Shown here: piece after piece, positions 53,763 through 54,912 of the stretch
How the letters are laid out: the number at the start of each line of letters is the position of its first letter
Position numbering within the stretch: position 1 is the first letter of the stretch
Assembly: GCA_945874695.1 (NCBI GenBank)
Contig: CAMCHP010000010.1
Location: forward strand, 1-54,912
Length of the DNA stretch: 54,912 bases
From: Chryseobacterium gleum
Lineage (GTDB): Bacteria; Bacteroidota; Bacteroidia; Flavobacteriales_D; Sanyastnellaceae
Reading direction: 5' to 3'
Position numbers and translations under genes: made by a program
The notes under the pieces: generated by a model
What the model saw: only the letters and a program-made list of their open reading frames with translations
Databases searched by the model: none
What the model was told of the DNA's origin: nothing

Positions 53763-54641
53763 ATGGACCAACTTGGAAAGAAACTCAGCCAGTACGTTAT
53801 CACACTGATTTTGATCGCTTTTGGTATTCTCTTTTTGGCGAAATACCTCAGTGGTGATGAGATTGAAAGTCAACCCGTTACAATGCTTTATGCAGCACTG
53901 TTTCTCATTTTGGTTGGAGTGCTTGCCGCTCCTCCTGTGATGGCGAAATTTTCAGTGAGTCTGGTGAAAATTCTAGGCGTTTTAGGTATTGCGATTGGTG
54001 CATTTTTGGCTTACCAAGTGTGGTACTCGGTTGACGAGGAAATTGAATTTCAAGCTGAGCGCGATCGCATCAATGCGGTGGTTGTTCAGCGTTTGAAAGA
54101 CATTCGCGAAGCGCAAGAAGCCTATGCTGAATTCAACGGCAAGTACACGAGTAACTTTGACTCATTGATCGCTTGGATTCAGCAACCGGTGTTGGCTATT
54201 CCATTCCGTATGGGAACTTTTCACGACACCTTGAACGAAGAACGTTCGGTAGAATTGGGCTATGTGATTGACCGAAACGGTATTGATTCGGTAGCTCAAG
54301 TTCTAGGCCGAGACGTAGCGTCATTTACAGCAGACATCAACGAGAACCGCACGGCTTACAAAGTAATCGATACCGTGTACACCTCGTTCTACGCGGAGAA
54401 TTTTGCCCCCGAGCAACGCCGTGCAAAAAAGTTGCCTGAGGTAAGTCTCGACTCGTTGCCGTTTTCACCGCTTCGAGGTGAGCGATTCTTCATTCGCACA
54501 GGAACTATTGATAAGGCAGGTTTGAAACTTCCTACCATTTTGGTGCAAGATCCGACGCCTTTTGGACGTGACAAAGTGAAGAAAGATACCCTCCGTTTCG
54601 GTTCACTCGATGAGCCCATCACCGATGGTAACTGGAAGTAA
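53763..54641 (+). CDS. Conserved-looking membrane protein of unknown function
   Basis: A 292-residue protein with three N-terminal membrane helices (about 10-30, 40-60 and 65-87) and a large periplasmic or cytoplasmic remainder. The helical segment right after the membrane part (INAVVVQRLKDIREAQEAYA, EFNGKYTSNFDSLIAWI) resembles the N-terminal stalk and first strand of pilin/pseudopilin-like proteins, but no prepilin cleavage motif is seen. The C-terminal half has no recognised motif. Its last 17 bp overlap the following DUF3822 gene. Not assigned a function. Confidence 0.8.
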   Translation: MDQLGKKLSQYVITLILIAFGILFLAKYLSGDEIESQPVTMLYAALFLILVGVLAAPPVMAKFSVSLVKILGVLGIAIGAFLAYQVWYSVDEEIEFQAERDRINAVVVQRLKDIREAQEAYAEFNGKYTSNFDSLIAWIQQPVLAIPFRMGTFHDTLNEERSVELGYVIDRNGIDSVAQVLGRDVASFTADINENRTAYKVIDTVYTSFYAENFAPEQRRAKKLPEVSLDSLPFSPLRGERFFIRTGTIDKAGLKLPTILVQDPTPFGRDKVKKDTLRFGSLDEPITDGNWK

Positions 54642-54912
54642 TTCCGAAATCTTCTTCTCTGATCCGGCGCTAACCGCAGATCATGCCTTAAATTGCCATT
54701 TGAGTGTTTTGCTTGATCGCGACACCCTGTCGTGGTGTGTAGTCGACCAATCGAACGCCCTGCATTTGGAGGTTGGACGTGTTGCACTTGACAAGTTCGA
54801 ACTTGCTGATTTAACGCTTAATGATCCTTGGCGCACAGCCATCCAAAAAAGACGTTATGCGTCATCTTCGATTGCAGTACGAAGCTGTCCATACAGCTTA
54901 ATGCCCAAATCG
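54625..54912 (+). CDS. DUF3822 family protein, 3' end outside window
   Basis: An open frame of 96 codons from ATG 54625, overlapping the upstream gene by 17 bp: MVTGSNSEIFFSDPALTADH, ALNCHLSVLLDRDTLSWCVV, DLTLNDPWRTAIQ, SIAVRSCPYSLMPKS at the edge. The pattern of L.L.L..D.LSW.V.D and a late F/Y.L.P segment matches DUF3822, a Bacteroidota family with an actin-like (pilM-type) fold. It likely pairs with the upstream membrane protein. Role unknown. Confidence 0.75.
   Translation, partial: MVTGSNSEIFFSDPALTADHALNCHLSVLLDRDTLSWCVVDQSNALHLEVGRVALDKFELADLTLNDPWRTAIQKRRYASSSIAVRSCPYSLMPKS

Noticed and set aside
1-54912. tRNA, rRNA, CRISPR, riboswitch, prophage or IS elements
   Set aside because: Looked for in the intergenic gaps and ends; none seen.

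Overview
The window looks like a core-genome stretch of a Bacteroidota bacterium, most likely Flavobacteriales (Cryomorphaceae/Schleiferiaceae/Crocinitomicaceae-like). Signs are three proteins with type IX secretion (T9SS) sorting domains, one of them with a choice-of-anchor L domain, a Lacal_2735-family small protein, DUF3822, TIGR03643, a fused E1 dehydrogenase, and many genes preceded by the Bacteroidota -7 box TAnnTTTG with almost no Shine-Dalgarno sequences. I see no tRNA, rRNA, CRISPR array, prophage or transposase.

Layout. 1-9 kb (minus): partial glycosyltransferase family 9 gene, yebC, a hybrid sensor kinase coupled to a FIST sensor gene, dapD, and a fused 2-oxo-acid dehydrogenase E1. 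8.9-10.7 kb: Lacal_2735, an SDR and a flavin reductase, chained by ATGA overlaps, facing a TIGR03643 gene. 10.8-14.2 kb: large T9SS type B protein and cutC. 14.3-17.3 kb: an A+T-richer restriction-modification island with an HpaII-family nuclease, an HTH-fused cytosine-C5 methyltransferase and an Eco47II-family nuclease. 17.6-21 kb: a tightly coupled photolyase operon (DUF2256, FeS-type photolyase, cryptochrome DASH, unknown gene). 21-30.6 kb: T9SS redoxin, isoaspartyl peptidase, TlpA-like lipoprotein, glycerophosphodiesterase, Ppx/GppA, aconitase and an ABC permease. 30.8-41.4 kb: Pif1-like helicase, two cyanophycinase-like proteins, peroxiredoxin, polyphosphate kinase, two paralogous outer-membrane proteins and pdeM. 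41.5-54.9 kb: S41 peptidase, NamZ/DUF1343, LolC/E-like permease, cystathionine beta-synthase-like enzyme, ornithine aminotransferase, RecD-like helicase, icd, ndk, a membrane protein and a partial DUF3822 gene.

The most unusual signal is not a gene. About fifteen copies of a short imperfect-palindrome repeat are scattered on both strands, mostly inside genes. Typical form: T-run, 5-bp arm, 3-5 nt loop often TAAC or TAAAC, complementary arm, GATG. The arms differ between copies but stay complementary (CGGCC/GGCCG, CTGCC/GGCAG, CCGCC/GGCGG, CGCCC/GGGCG, CCGGC/GCCGG), and the repeat is read in different frames and in both directions by the host genes.

Other points of interest: the HTH-methyltransferase fusion; an apparently 5'-truncated HpaII-type nuclease with no matching methylase; an uncharacterised fourth gene in the photolyase operon; two exported cyanophycinase-like proteins plus isoaspartyl peptidase and ornithine aminotransferase, together suggesting use of cyanophycin; a group of genes whose -7 box ends 4-6 nt before the start codon (probably leaderless); a four-cysteine loop in ornithine aminotransferase; and an inserted domain in the LolC/E-like permease.
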